Below, one piece after another: positions 1-7,972 of a stretch of DNA of 64,000 nucleotides; within the stretch, counting starts at the first letter, position 1; each line of letters begins with the position of its first letter. The stretch is from Inquilinus ginsengisoli_B (GTDB lineage: Bacteria; Pseudomonadota; Alphaproteobacteria; DSM-16000; Inquilinaceae), in the NCBI RefSeq assembly GCF_050434925.1, contig NZ_JBNDJK010000001.1:7688001-7752000 (forward strand). The letters are read 5' to 3'. The position numbers and the translations under genes were made by a program. The notes beneath the pieces were generated by a model, which did not search any database, was not told the DNA's origin, and worked only from the letters and a program-made list of their open reading frames with translations.

Positions 1-1241
1 CCGGGAACGGTCGGCGCCAATGCCGTGAGGGCGTGGATGCCGAGAACGCCGGCGCCGTAGCCCGAGGTGTCGCCGCCGGCGATGATGCCGCGCTTCAGCT
101 TGGCCTGGCGCAGCACCTGCTTCAACGCGGTGCCGAGGCCGGTGCCGATGCGTTCGTTGACCACGCCCGGATCGGCGCCGGAGGCGGTGAGCGCCTGGTT
201 CAGCGCCGTCACGGCCGGATCGTCCGGGCCGCGGGCGGTGAACAGCAGCGGGTCCCGCCCCTGGCCGATCGCGGCCAGCGCCGCCTCGACCGCGCGGCCG
301 ATCTCCCCGGCCCAGGCGGCGGCGTCGACGGCGCGGCGGGCGTCGACCGGAATCGGCTGGAAGCCGCGCTCCAGCGCATGGTCGATCTGGGCGGCGGTCT
401 GCGGCGCGCAGGAGCCGGAGACGATCGCGACATGATCGACCGGCCCGGCGCTCGGCGCCGGCGGGGGCGGTTCGATCAGCCCGGCCTGCCGCCAATGGGC
501 CAGCAGCGCATATTCCAGCCCCTGCGAGCCGATCGCGAACAGCCGCTCGCCGCGGTTCCGCCAGATCAGGCCGCCGACCGCGGCGAGGTCGGTATCGTCC
601 GCCACGTCGAAGGCGACGATATCGGCGCCCGCGGCGATTTCCCGTTGGAGTGCTGTCTCACCTTGGCTGGAGCGGAGATCGGTGAGGTCGACGAGGCCGA
701 TCGCCCGGTCGGTCTGCGGCGCCAGGTGCCGCCGGACATCGGCCTCATGCATCGGCGTCACCGGATGGCGGCTCATCGTCGGGTGCCGGTCGAGGCGGTG
801 CACCGCGCCATTGAAGGCGGCGAAGAGATTGCCGAAGCACTGCCAACGCCCGATCGCCGGCGCCGCGACCACGAAGGGGTGCCAAGCGCCGCCGAGCCGC
901 GGCAAAGCGAGGTCGACGGCCTTGCCGATCGACCCGACCTGCGGCGCGGAATCGAGGGTCGAGCAGATCTTGTACTGCACGATCGGCGCGCCGAGCCCGG
1001 CCAGGGTGTCGAAGACCGGCGGCAGGTGCCGCTCCATCCAGGTCGGATCCTTCGATCGCGCCACCCCGGCGATGCCGATGCCGCGATAGCCGGCGAAGGC
1101 GGCGAGACGCTGTGGCGTCGGGACGTCGAGGAACAGCACCGAGGGCACGCCGCCGAAGGTCAGCACCTCCATCACCGCGGCGGCGCCGGTGAAGTCGTCG
1201 CCGTACCAGGAGACGAGCGGGCCGGCGGGGAGAGAGGTCAT
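1..1241 (-). CDS. oiaK: Four-carbon acid-sugar kinase (DUF1537), probable 3-oxo-isoapionate kinase; 3' end beyond window
   Basis: The reading frame opens at ATG 1241 and stays open to the window edge, giving 413 residues; only the C-terminal tip is missing. The N-terminus has the family motif WYGDDFTGA (residues 12-20). Later come YKICSTLDSAPQVGSIGKA, VSGSCAPQTAAQI and, near the C-terminus, AGGDTSGYGAGVLGIHAL, the nucleotide-binding signature of DUF1537 kinases. The family phosphorylates four-carbon acid sugars with ATP. Beside a RuBisCO-like protein and an ApnO-type enzyme the best reading is OiaK, which makes 3-oxo-isoapionate 4-phosphate. It lies downstream of the RuBisCO-like gene on the same strand, 274 bp away across a repeat element. 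Family is secure; the exact substrate is inferred from neighbours. Confidence 0.85.
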   Translation of the reverse strand, partial: MTSLPAGPLVSWYGDDFTGAAAVMEVLTFGGVPSVLFLDVPTPQRLAAFAGYRGIGIAGVARSKDPTWMERHLPPVFDTLAGLGAPIVQYKICSTLDSAPQVGSIGKAVDLALPRLGGAWHPFVVAAPAIGRWQCFGNLFAAFNGAVHRLDRHPTMSRHPVTPMHEADVRRHLAPQTDRAIGLVDLTDLRSSQGETALQREIAAGADIVAFDVADDTDLAAVGGLIWRNRGERLFAIGSQGLEYALLAHWRQAGLIEPPPPAPSAGPVDHVAIVSGSCAPQTAAQIDHALERGFQPIPVDARRAVDAAAWAGEIGRAVEAALAAIGQGRDPLLFTARGPDDPAVTALNQALTASGADPGVVNERIGTGLGTALKQVLRQAKLKRGIIAGGDTSGYGAGVLGIHALTALAPTVP

Positions 1242-1312
1242 GGGAGGGGTCCCTGCTCCGTCGGGTGCACGCATAGCGAAAGGCGGCAACGGACCTCTAC
1301 GGAATGCAAACG

Positions 1313-1483
1313 AGTCCCCCCTCCCCTCGCGGGAGGGGGGTAGGGGGAGGGGGTTCTCTCGGATGGGCTCAGATCAAGGCACGGGAAAGCCGACTGGGCT
1401 TTGAGGCGCATCGAAGGCGCATTCGCGCGCGGACGCGCGCAGACCCCTCCCCCTGCCCCCCTCCCGCAAGGGGAGGGGGGACT
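1313..1483. repeat. G-run palindromic repeat element, copy A
   Basis: About 171 bp with inverted ends. It opens AGTCCCCCCTCCCC, folds on a GGGAGGGGGG arm, then AGGGGGTTCTCTC. After a variable centre it reads GCGCGCGGACGCGCGCAGA, then CCCCTCCCCCTGCCCCCCTC and finally GGGGAGGGGGGACT. The same layout occurs at 51557-51724 in the opposite orientation with a different centre. It occupies most of the 274-bp gap between the RuBisCO-like gene and the kinase, so it may affect expression of the kinase. Confidence 0.85.
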
Positions 1484-1515
1484 AAAATAGGCAAAGGCCA
1501 GTACGAGAAGATCTC

Positions 1516-2760
1516 TCATCCCTTATACGCCTCCAGCGCCTGGGCCAGGGCCGGGCGGGTGCGGGCGTGATCCGTCAGCGACACGCCGCCGACCGCGGCT
1601 TCCCAGGCGTCGCGCAGGGCGGCGACGCCGGCCGCGGGTCCGGCGGGATGGGCCATGATGCCGCCGCCGGCGGCGAAGATCAGGTCGGTCGAGCCCAGCG
1701 CCTGCCAGGTGCCCGGCGCCTGCCGCACCGTCTGGCCGGAGGAGAAGACCGGCATGATCGGGCACGGCTTGTCCGGGAACAGCGGGTTCAGGCAGGCCCG
1801 GGCCGAGGCGATGACGCTGTCGTCATCCTCAGAGAACTTGTTGGCCAGGCCGTTGACATGGATGTGGTCGGCCCCGGCCAGCCGCCAAATCTTGTGCCAG
1901 GCGGTGAAGCTGAAGCCGAGCAGCGGGTGGCGCGACAGGTATCCCCAGCCGTTGCGATGGGCGTGGATCGGCAGCACGCTGTGGCGGCCGAGCGCGATCA
2001 TGCCGGCGAGGCCGACCGAGTTGACGCTGGCCATGACGCAGGTGCCGCCCAGCGCCTGCACCAGATCGTGCCGGCGCCGCATCTCGTCCAGGTCGCCGGT
2101 CAGGTTGAAGGCGAACATCACCTTGCGGCCCTTGCGCTCGGCGACGTCGTTGATCACCCGCATCACGGCCCGGGCGCGGTCCTCGAACGGACAGGCCGGG
2201 CCGTCGGCCTGCAGCTCGTCGTCCTTGATGAAGTCGATGTCGGCCTCAGCCAAAGTGCGCACCAGCTCCGCCGTCTCCTCCGGCCCCAGCCCGACGCTGG
2301 GCTTGACGATGGTGCCGATCAGCGGCCGGCCCTCGACCCCCGCCAGGCGCCGCGTGCCGGCGATGCCGAAGCGCGGCCCGGCATAGGCCGCGGCGAAGGC
2401 CGGCGGCAAGCGGATATCGAGCAGCTTCAGGCCGGAGAACTGCTTCAGCTCGAACAGGTTGCCGGCCACCGTGGCCATCAGGTTCGGCAGCGACGGGCCG
2501 AGATTGGCCAGCGGCCAGGACAGGGTTATCCGCGCCCGGATGATGGGTCCCTTGCCGCCCGCGCCGGGCAGCGACGGCGCCGGAGCGTCGCCGACAACCT
2601 CCAGCCGCTCGACCCGCGCCGCCGACCGCTCCTTCAGGGCCGGCGTCTCGCCCGGCACCGCCACGAAGGTGCCGGAGGACTGCTCGCCCGCCATCGCCTC
2701 GGCCGCCGCCCGCGGGTCATAGGCCGTCTCGATCAGGTAGTCGGCCTCGATGCGCTCCAT
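1516..2760 (-). CDS. RuBisCO-like protein, probably acting on 3-oxo-isoapionate 4-phosphate (OiaX or OiaT)
   Basis: A protein of 414 residues related to the RuBisCO large subunit. It keeps the active-site scaffold: GTIVKPSVGL (Lys153, the K175 equivalent), DFIKDDE (Lys179 as the carbamylated lysine, Asp181 and Glu182 as Mg ligands), PIHAHRNG (residues 264-271) and the loop-6-like NGLANKFSEDD (Lys308). Relatives in apionate clusters are OiaX (decarboxylase) and OiaT (transcarboxylase/hydrolase); both use 3-oxo-isoapionate 4-phosphate, and sequence reading alone does not separate them. CO2 fixation is unlikely because no Calvin-cycle gene or small subunit is nearby. The ATG at 2760 follows a purine-rich GGGGGAGGG ribosome site. 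It is divergent from the apnO-like gene. Confidence 0.85.
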   Translation of the reverse strand: MERIEADYLIETAYDPRAAAEAMAGEQSSGTFVAVPGETPALKERSAARVERLEVVGDAPAPSLPGAGGKGPIIRARITLSWPLANLGPSLPNLMATVAGNLFELKQFSGLKLLDIRLPPAFAAAYAGPRFGIAGTRRLAGVEGRPLIGTIVKPSVGLGPEETAELVRTLAEADIDFIKDDELQADGPACPFEDRARAVMRVINDVAERKGRKVMFAFNLTGDLDEMRRRHDLVQALGGTCVMASVNSVGLAGMIALGRHSVLPIHAHRNGWGYLSRHPLLGFSFTAWHKIWRLAGADHIHVNGLANKFSEDDDSVIASARACLNPLFPDKPCPIMPVFSSGQTVRQAPGTWQALGSTDLIFAAGGGIMAHPAGPAAGVAALRDAWEAAVGGVSLTDHARTRPALAQALEAYKG

Positions 2761-2808
2761 CCCCTGCCCTCCCCCTTCAGCCGATGGTCAAATCATGCTG
2801 ATTGACTC

Positions 2809-2827
2809 ATCATACCAGTTGTCATAC
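2809..2827. promoter_or_regulatory. Candidate GntR-type operator in the divergent apiose promoter region
   Basis: The 102-bp gap between the divergent RuBisCO-like and apnO-like genes contains ATCATACCA (2809-2817) followed by a second CATAC (2823-2827). The complement, TGGTATGAT, carries the TGGT half-site of FadR-type GntR operators. The same 9-mer occurs at 17913-17921 in another GntR-linked promoter region. No regulator gene of this module is visible in the window; it may lie to the left. Confidence 0.3.
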
Positions 2828-2862
2828 TCGTCTCGGCAAGGAACTGACAAGAGAGAGCGCCC

Positions 2863-3690
2863 ATGACGTCGATCGCGTTGTTCGGGGCTGGCGGCAAGAT
2901 GGGCTTCCGGCTGTCCAGCAACCTGAAGGGGTCGCGCTTCGATGTGCGCCATGTCGAGGTCGGCGAGGCCGGCCGGGCCCAGCTGAAGGCCAGGCTCGGC
3001 GTCGACTGCGTCCCGGCCGATACGGCGCTGGACGGCGCCGAGGTCGTCATCCTGGCCGTGCCCGACACGCTGATCGGCAAGGTCGCCGCCGGGATCGAGA
3101 AGCAGCTCCGTCCCGGCACCATGGTGATCGCGCTGGACGCCGCCGCGCCCTTCGCCGGGCACCTGCCGGATCGCAGCGACCTGACCTATTTCGTCACCCA
3201 CCCCTGCCATCCGCCGATCTTCAACGACGAGACCGAGATGGCCGCCAAGACCGACTATTTCGGCGGCATCGCGGCCAAGCAGCACATCGTCTCCGCCCTG
3301 ATGCAGGGGCCGGAGGAGGCCTATGCCCTGGGCGAGGAGGTCGCCAAGGTGATCTGGGCGCCGGTGATGCGCTCGCACCGGGTCTCGGTCGAGCAGATGG
3401 CATTGCTGGAGCCCGGCCTGTCCGAGACCGTCTGCGCCACCCTGCTGGTGGTGATGCGCGAGGCGATGGACGAGGTGGTGGCACGCGGCGTGGCATACGA
3501 CGCGGCCCGCGACTTCCTGCTGGGCCATCTGAACGTGCTGGCCTCGGTCATCTTCGACGAGCGCGAGGGCGTGTTCTCCGACGCCTGCAACAAGGCGATC
3601 GAGTTCGGCAAGCCGGTGCTGATGCGGCCGGATTGGAAGCGGGTGTTCGAGCCGGACGAGATCGCGGCCAGCATCCAGCGCATCACCTGA
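2863..3690 (+). CDS. apnO: D-apionate oxidoisomerase-like dehydrogenase
   Basis: A protein of 275 residues with an N-terminal Rossmann fold: the nucleotide loop FGAGGKMG is at residues 7-14, followed by short segments such as VVILAVPD. The C-terminal half (VTHPCHPPIFNDE, then a helical region with LNVLASVIFDE) resembles the phosphogluconate-dehydrogenase-like family containing ApnO, which oxidises D-apionate with NAD and isomerises it to 3-oxo-isoapionate. The product would feed the divergent kinase and RuBisCO-like protein. AGAGAGAG just upstream supports ATG 2863. It leads a rightward operon with the sugar transporter, 60 bp before the binding-protein gene. The family assignment comes from pattern and context. 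Confidence 0.75.
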   Translation: MTSIALFGAGGKMGFRLSSNLKGSRFDVRHVEVGEAGRAQLKARLGVDCVPADTALDGAEVVILAVPDTLIGKVAAGIEKQLRPGTMVIALDAAAPFAGHLPDRSDLTYFVTHPCHPPIFNDETEMAAKTDYFGGIAAKQHIVSALMQGPEEAYALGEEVAKVIWAPVMRSHRVSVEQMALLEPGLSETVCATLLVVMREAMDEVVARGVAYDAARDFLLGHLNVLASVIFDEREGVFSDACNKAIEFGKPVLMRPDWKRVFEPDEIAASIQRIT

Positions 3691-3750
3691 GATCCGGCGG
3701 GCCGCAGGCCCGAACCAGGCGAAACCAACGACATCCACAGGGAGGATCAT

Positions 3751-4689
3751 ATGCGTTTCACCAAGGCGCTTCTCGCGGCCGGCATCGCCGGCACCCTGGC
3801 CCTCGGCTTCGGCGTCGCCGCCCAGGCGAAGGACCTGGTCGCCGTCATCACCCCGTCGCACGACAACCCGTTCTTCAAGGCGGAGGCCGAGGGTGCCCAG
3901 AAGCGAGCCGAAGCGCTGGGCTACGACACCATCGTCCTGGTCCATGACGACGACGCCAACAAGCAGATGGAGCGGATCGACACCGCCATCGCCCGCGGCG
4001 CCAAGGCGATCATCCTGGACAATGCCGGGGCCGACGCCACGGTGGCGGCGGTGCAGAAGGCGAAGGATGCCGGCATCCCGTCCTTCCTGATCGACCGCGA
4101 GATCAACGTCACCGGCGTCGCCGTGGCGCAGATCGTGTCGAACAACTACCAGGGCGCCCAGCTGGGCGCGCAGGAGTTCGTCAAGCTGATGGGCGAGAAG
4201 GGCAACTATGCCGAGCTGGTCGGGCGCGAGGCCGACACCAATGCCGGCATCCGCTCGCAGGGCTATCACGACGTCATCGACGACTATCCCGACCTGAAGA
4301 TGGTCGCCCGCCAGTCGGCCAATTGGAGCCAGACCGAGGCATTCGCGAAGATGGAGTCGATCCTGCAGGCCCATCCCGACATCAAGGGCGTGATCTCCGG
4401 CAACGACACCATGGCGATGGGCGCCTGGGCGGCGCTGACCGCCGCCGGCCGCACCGACGTGATCCTGGTCGGCTTCGACGGCAGCAACGACGTGCGGGAT
4501 TCGATCCGGCAGGGCGGGATCAAGGCCACCGTGCTGCAGCCGGCCTACCGCCAGGCCGAGCTGGCGGTCGAGCAGGCCGACCAGTACCTGAAGACCGGCA
4601 AGACCGGCCAGCCCGAGAAGCAGCTGATGGACTGCCTGCTGATCACGCCAGACAACGCCGGCAAGCTGGAATCCTTCGCGATGAAGTGA
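3751..4689 (+). CDS. Sugar ABC transporter periplasmic binding protein (RbsB type, probable D-apiose import)
   Basis: A protein of 312 residues with a Sec signal peptide (MRFTKALLAAG, hydrophobic core, cleavage after AAQA). The mature part is a Peripla_BP_4 / RbsB-like two-lobe fold: VAVITPSHDNPFFKAEAEGA at its start, AIILDNAGADATVAAV, SFLIDREIN, ISGNDTMAMGA and LVGFDGSNDV. It captures a monosaccharide in the periplasm for the ATPase and permease encoded downstream. D-apiose is inferred from the surrounding enzymes; ribose-like sugars are the alternative. A good ribosome site (GGGAGGA) precedes ATG 3751. Confidence 0.88.
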   Translation: MRFTKALLAAGIAGTLALGFGVAAQAKDLVAVITPSHDNPFFKAEAEGAQKRAEALGYDTIVLVHDDDANKQMERIDTAIARGAKAIILDNAGADATVAAVQKAKDAGIPSFLIDREINVTGVAVAQIVSNNYQGAQLGAQEFVKLMGEKGNYAELVGREADTNAGIRSQGYHDVIDDYPDLKMVARQSANWSQTEAFAKMESILQAHPDIKGVISGNDTMAMGAWAALTAAGRTDVILVGFDGSNDVRDSIRQGGIKATVLQPAYRQAELAVEQADQYLKTGKTGQPEKQLMDCLLITPDNAGKLESFAMK

Positions 4690-4715
4690 CGGACGGCCGA
4701 GTCCGGAGATCCGAG

Positions 4716-5369
4716 ATGGCCCGACGCCTGGTGATCGCGATCCTGGCCGCCGGCCTGCCGCTGGCCGCCTGCAAGCTCGTCAAGAACGAGCCGCCGCAGG
4801 TGGCCTCGGCGGCGGGCAGCGTCGCGACCTCCTTCGACAACCCGGCCTTCGACCCGGAGAAGACGGTCGAGGAGATCTGGCAGCCGAAGCTGCTGCCCTA
4901 CCTCAAGGCCAAGGCCGGGCCCTTCGCCGAGGTGCGGGCGCTGGCCCCGGACGAGGCCGGGAAGCGCTTCGGCTACCGGGCGGTGGACAGCATGCCCTGG
5001 ACCGTGGCGGCGGCGGTCGAGGGCAGGATCACGGCGGCCGACACCGGCACCCGGGCGGCGACCATCGAGGTCGATGCCGACGGCGACGGCACCGCCGACC
5101 TGACCGTGCAGATCGGCCCCGTGTTCAAGGGCACGCCGCTGCGCGACAGCATCGACTTCCTCTCGTTCAACAGCTTCGCCAACCAGATCGAATACGCCAA
5201 GTTCGGCAAGGCGCTGAACGCGCACATCTACAACGCCACGCTGGCCGGCCTGCCGCGGGACAAGCTGGTGGGGCGGACGGTAAAGCTGCTGGGCGTCTTC
5301 ACCCTGGACGACCCGAAGGCGAAGCCGCTGGTCACCCCGGCCGAGCTGAGCCTGGGGGCGGCGCCGTGA
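4716..5369 (+). CDS. DUF2291 family lipoprotein inside the sugar ABC operon
   Basis: A protein of 217 residues starting at ATG 4716 after a GGAG ribosome site; the frame is open further upstream but overlaps the binding-protein gene. A lipoprotein signal, VIAILAAGLPLAACK, gives a lipidated Cys19, so it should be anchored in the envelope. The rest is soluble, with an acidic patch DADGDGTADLTVQIGPVFKG and DSIDFLSFNSFANQIEYAKFG. DUF2291 proteins occur beside CUT2-type sugar transporters but their role is not established. Its end overlaps the ATPase start (GTGA), indicating translational coupling. A helper of substrate capture is plausible, not shown. Confidence 0.75.
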   Translation: MARRLVIAILAAGLPLAACKLVKNEPPQVASAAGSVATSFDNPAFDPEKTVEEIWQPKLLPYLKAKAGPFAEVRALAPDEAGKRFGYRAVDSMPWTVAAAVEGRITAADTGTRAATIEVDADGDGTADLTVQIGPVFKGTPLRDSIDFLSFNSFANQIEYAKFGKALNAHIYNATLAGLPRDKLVGRTVKLLGVFTLDDPKAKPLVTPAELSLGAAP

Positions 5370-6907
5370 CCGAGGCCCCTGCCCTCCAGGTCGAGGGGGT
5401 GGCCAAGGTCTATCCCGGCACGGTGGCGCTCAAGGGCGTCGACTTCACCGTGCATCGCGGCGCGGTCAATGTCCTGGTCGGCGAGAACGGCGCCGGCAAG
5501 TCGACGCTGATGAAGATCATCGCCGGGGTCGAGCAGCCGACCGAGGGCCGCATCCTGGTCGATGGCCGGCCGGCGGTGCTGCACAGCCCCAAGGACGCGG
5601 TGCGGCACGGCATCGGCATCGTGTTCCAGGAGCTGAACCTGTGCGCCAACCTGTCGGTGGCGGAGAACATCTTCATGGCCCGCGAGCTGACCGGCGGGCT
5701 GCGCGGCATCGACCATCGCGGCCAGAACCGCCGGGCGGCGGAGCTGCTGCGGCGGCTGGAGCACGACATCGACCCGCGCGCCGAGGTCGGCGACCTGGGC
5801 ATCGGCCAGCAGCAGATCGTCGAGATCGCCAAGGCGCTGGCGCAGGATGCCCGCATCCTGATCATGGACGAGCCGACCTCGGCCCTCAGCGCAGCCGAGG
5901 TCGAGATCCTGTTCCGGGTGATCGCCGAGCTGAAGGCGCAGCAAGTCGCCATCGTCTACATCTCGCACCGGCTGGAGGAGCTGGTGCGGATCGGCGACTT
6001 CATCACCGTGCTGCGCGACGGCCGGATTACCGGCCATGAGCGGATGGGGCAGATCGACGTGCCCTGGATCGTGCGTCAGATGGTCGGCTCCGCCATGAAG
6101 GATTTCGCGGCGCCAGGCGACCGGCCGCCGGGGCCGGAGGTGTTCCGGGCCGAGGCGATCTGCCTGCCGCGCGCCACCGGCGGCTATGCCGTCGACCATG
6201 TCTCGCTGTCGCTGCGGGCGGGCGAGATCCTCGGCCTGTACGGGCTGATGGGCGCCGGGCGGACCGAGCTGTTCGACTGCATCATGGGCCGCCACCCCTA
6301 TGCCCGCGGCGCGATCTATCTCGAGGGCGAGCGGGTGACGGCGCGCGACGTGACCGGGCGGATCCGCCGCGGCCTCGCCATCATCCCGGAGGACCGGCAG
6401 CGCGACGGGCTGGTGCCGATCCTGTCGGTGGCCGAGAACCTCACCCTGTCCAGCCTGCGCCGGTTTCTGCGCGGCTTCCATCTGCGGCGAGGGGCGGAGA
6501 ACGAGGCGGCGCGGCGCTCGATCCGCGAGCTGGCGATCAAGGTGTCGGATCCGGGCATCGAGGTCAGCACGCTGAGCGGCGGCAACCAGCAGAAGGTGGT
6601 GATCGGCAAGGCGCTGATGACCAACCCCCGCGTGCTGCTGATGGACGAGCCCAGCCGCGGCATCGATGTCGGCGCCAAGGCCGAGATCTTCCGGGTGATG
6701 CGCGACCTCGCCGCCCAGGGCCTCGGCATCCTGTTCGCCACCTCGGATCTCGAGGAGGTGATGGCGCTGTCGGACCGCATCGCGGTGATGAGCAACGGCC
6801 GGCTGGTCGAGACCTTCGACCGCGCCACGGCGACCGGAGACCGGATCGTCGCGGCCTCGGCCGCCGGGCACGGGCCGGACCAAGTCTTGAGGGAGGCGCA
6901 CGCATGA
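5366..6907 (+). CDS. Sugar ABC transporter ATP-binding protein (RbsA type, two ABC domains)
   Basis: A protein of 513 residues with two fused nucleotide-binding domains, as in RbsA/MglA/XylG. The first has Walker A GENGAGKST, signature LGIGQQQIVEIAKAL and Walker B ILIMDEPTSAL. The second has the usual degenerate Walker A, GLMGAGRTE, with signature LSGGNQQKVVIGKAL and Walker B VLLMDEPSRGIDVG. It powers import by the neighbouring permease and binding protein. The start is GTG 5366, overlapping the DUF2291 stop by 4 bp. Its end overlaps the permease start as ATGA. Confidence 0.92.
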   Translation: MTEAPALQVEGVAKVYPGTVALKGVDFTVHRGAVNVLVGENGAGKSTLMKIIAGVEQPTEGRILVDGRPAVLHSPKDAVRHGIGIVFQELNLCANLSVAENIFMARELTGGLRGIDHRGQNRRAAELLRRLEHDIDPRAEVGDLGIGQQQIVEIAKALAQDARILIMDEPTSALSAAEVEILFRVIAELKAQQVAIVYISHRLEELVRIGDFITVLRDGRITGHERMGQIDVPWIVRQMVGSAMKDFAAPGDRPPGPEVFRAEAICLPRATGGYAVDHVSLSLRAGEILGLYGLMGAGRTELFDCIMGRHPYARGAIYLEGERVTARDVTGRIRRGLAIIPEDRQRDGLVPILSVAENLTLSSLRRFLRGFHLRRGAENEAARRSIRELAIKVSDPGIEVSTLSGGNQQKVVIGKALMTNPRVLLMDEPSRGIDVGAKAEIFRVMRDLAAQGLGILFATSDLEEVMALSDRIAVMSNGRLVETFDRATATGDRIVAASAAGHGPDQVLREAHA

Positions 6908-7971
6908 TGGCAGTGGACAAGGCGGCCGAGGGCTGGAGCGGCGACGCCATCGCCCTGCATCTGATGAAGCTGCGCACCTTCATCGCGCTGTTCGCGGTGC
7001 TGATCGTGTTCTCCGCCATCGCGCCGAACTTCCTCAGCACCGCCAACCTGATCCTGATGTCGAAGCATGTGGCGCTGAACGCCTTCCTGGCGATCGGCAT
7101 GACCTTCGTCATCATCACCGGCGGTATCGACCTGTCGGTCGGGTCGATCGTCGGGCTGTGCGGCATGGTGGCGGGCGGGCTGATCCTGAACGGCATCGAC
7201 CTGTCGGCCCTCGGCTTCGGCTATACGCTGTACTTCAACGTGCCGGAGATCATGCTGATCACCCTGGCCCTCGGGGTGGCGATCGGCGCGATCAACGGCC
7301 TCTTGATCACCCGGCTGAAGGTGGCGCCCTTCATCGCCACGCTGGGCACGCTCTACGTCGCCCGTGGTGCGGCGATGCTGCTGTCCGACGGCAGCACCTT
7401 CCCCAACCTCGCGGGCAAGGCCGAGCACGGCACCACCGGCTTCGCCACGCTCGGCGCCGGCACGCTCTTGGGCCTGCCGGTGAGCATCTGGCTGCTGATC
7501 CTGGTCGCCGCCGGGGCCGCCTATCTGGCCGCGCGCACGCCGCTGGGCCGGCACATCTTCGCGGTCGGCGGCAATGAGCGCGCATCGGGTCTCTCGGGCG
7601 TCCGGGTCAACCGGGTGAAGCTGTTCGTCTACATGTTCTCCGGCTTCTGCGCCGCGCTGGTCGGGCTGATCATCTCCTCGCAGCTGATGGCCTCGCACCC
7701 GGCGACGGGCGAGACCTTCGAGCTGAACGCCATCGCCGCGGCGGTGCTGGGCGGCACCTCGATGTCCGGCGGCCGCGGCACGATCGGCGGCACCATCATC
7801 GGCGCCTTCGTCATCGGCATCCTGTCGGACGGCCTGGTGATGATGGGCGTCAGCTCGTTCTGGCAGACGGTGATCAAGGGGCTGGTGATCATCGCCGCGG
7901 TGGTGGTCGACCAGGCGCAGCGCCGGCTGCAGCAGCGCGTGGTGCTGCGCCGCATGGCGCGGGAGGGCTGA
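6904..7971 (+). CDS. Sugar ABC transporter permease (RbsC type)
   Basis: A polytopic inner-membrane protein of 355 residues of the BPD_transp_2 / RbsC family. Visible markers are FVIITGGIDLSVGSIVGLCG, IGAINGLLITRLKVAPFIAT, the cytoplasmic loop TPLGRHIFAVGGNERASGLSG (the coupling region) and AAAVLGGTSMSGGRGTIGGT near the end. Tandem ATG codons at 6904 and 6907 overlap the ATPase stop. It forms the channel of the probable apiose importer. The apdG-like gene begins one base after its stop. Confidence 0.92.
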   Translation: MMAVDKAAEGWSGDAIALHLMKLRTFIALFAVLIVFSAIAPNFLSTANLILMSKHVALNAFLAIGMTFVIITGGIDLSVGSIVGLCGMVAGGLILNGIDLSALGFGYTLYFNVPEIMLITLALGVAIGAINGLLITRLKVAPFIATLGTLYVARGAAMLLSDGSTFPNLAGKAEHGTTGFATLGAGTLLGLPVSIWLLILVAAGAAYLAARTPLGRHIFAVGGNERASGLSGVRVNRVKLFVYMFSGFCAALVGLIISSQLMASHPATGETFELNAIAAAVLGGTSMSGGRGTIGGTIIGAFVIGILSDGLVMMGVSSFWQTVIKGLVIIAAVVVDQAQRRLQQRVVLRRMAREG

Positions 7972-7972
7972 G

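Noticed and set aside
1238..1570. Short open frames on both strands across the G-run element
   Set aside because: They translate the palindromic repeat (Pro/Gly/Arg runs) and show no gene signature.
1516..2760. Genuine CO2-fixing RuBisCO
   Set aside because: About 414 residues, no small subunit or Calvin-cycle genes, and an acid-sugar context.
2788..4374. 528-codon minus-strand frame opposite apnO and the sugar-binding gene
   Set aside because: His/Asp/Arg/Leu-rich antisense frame typical of GC-rich DNA; no motifs.
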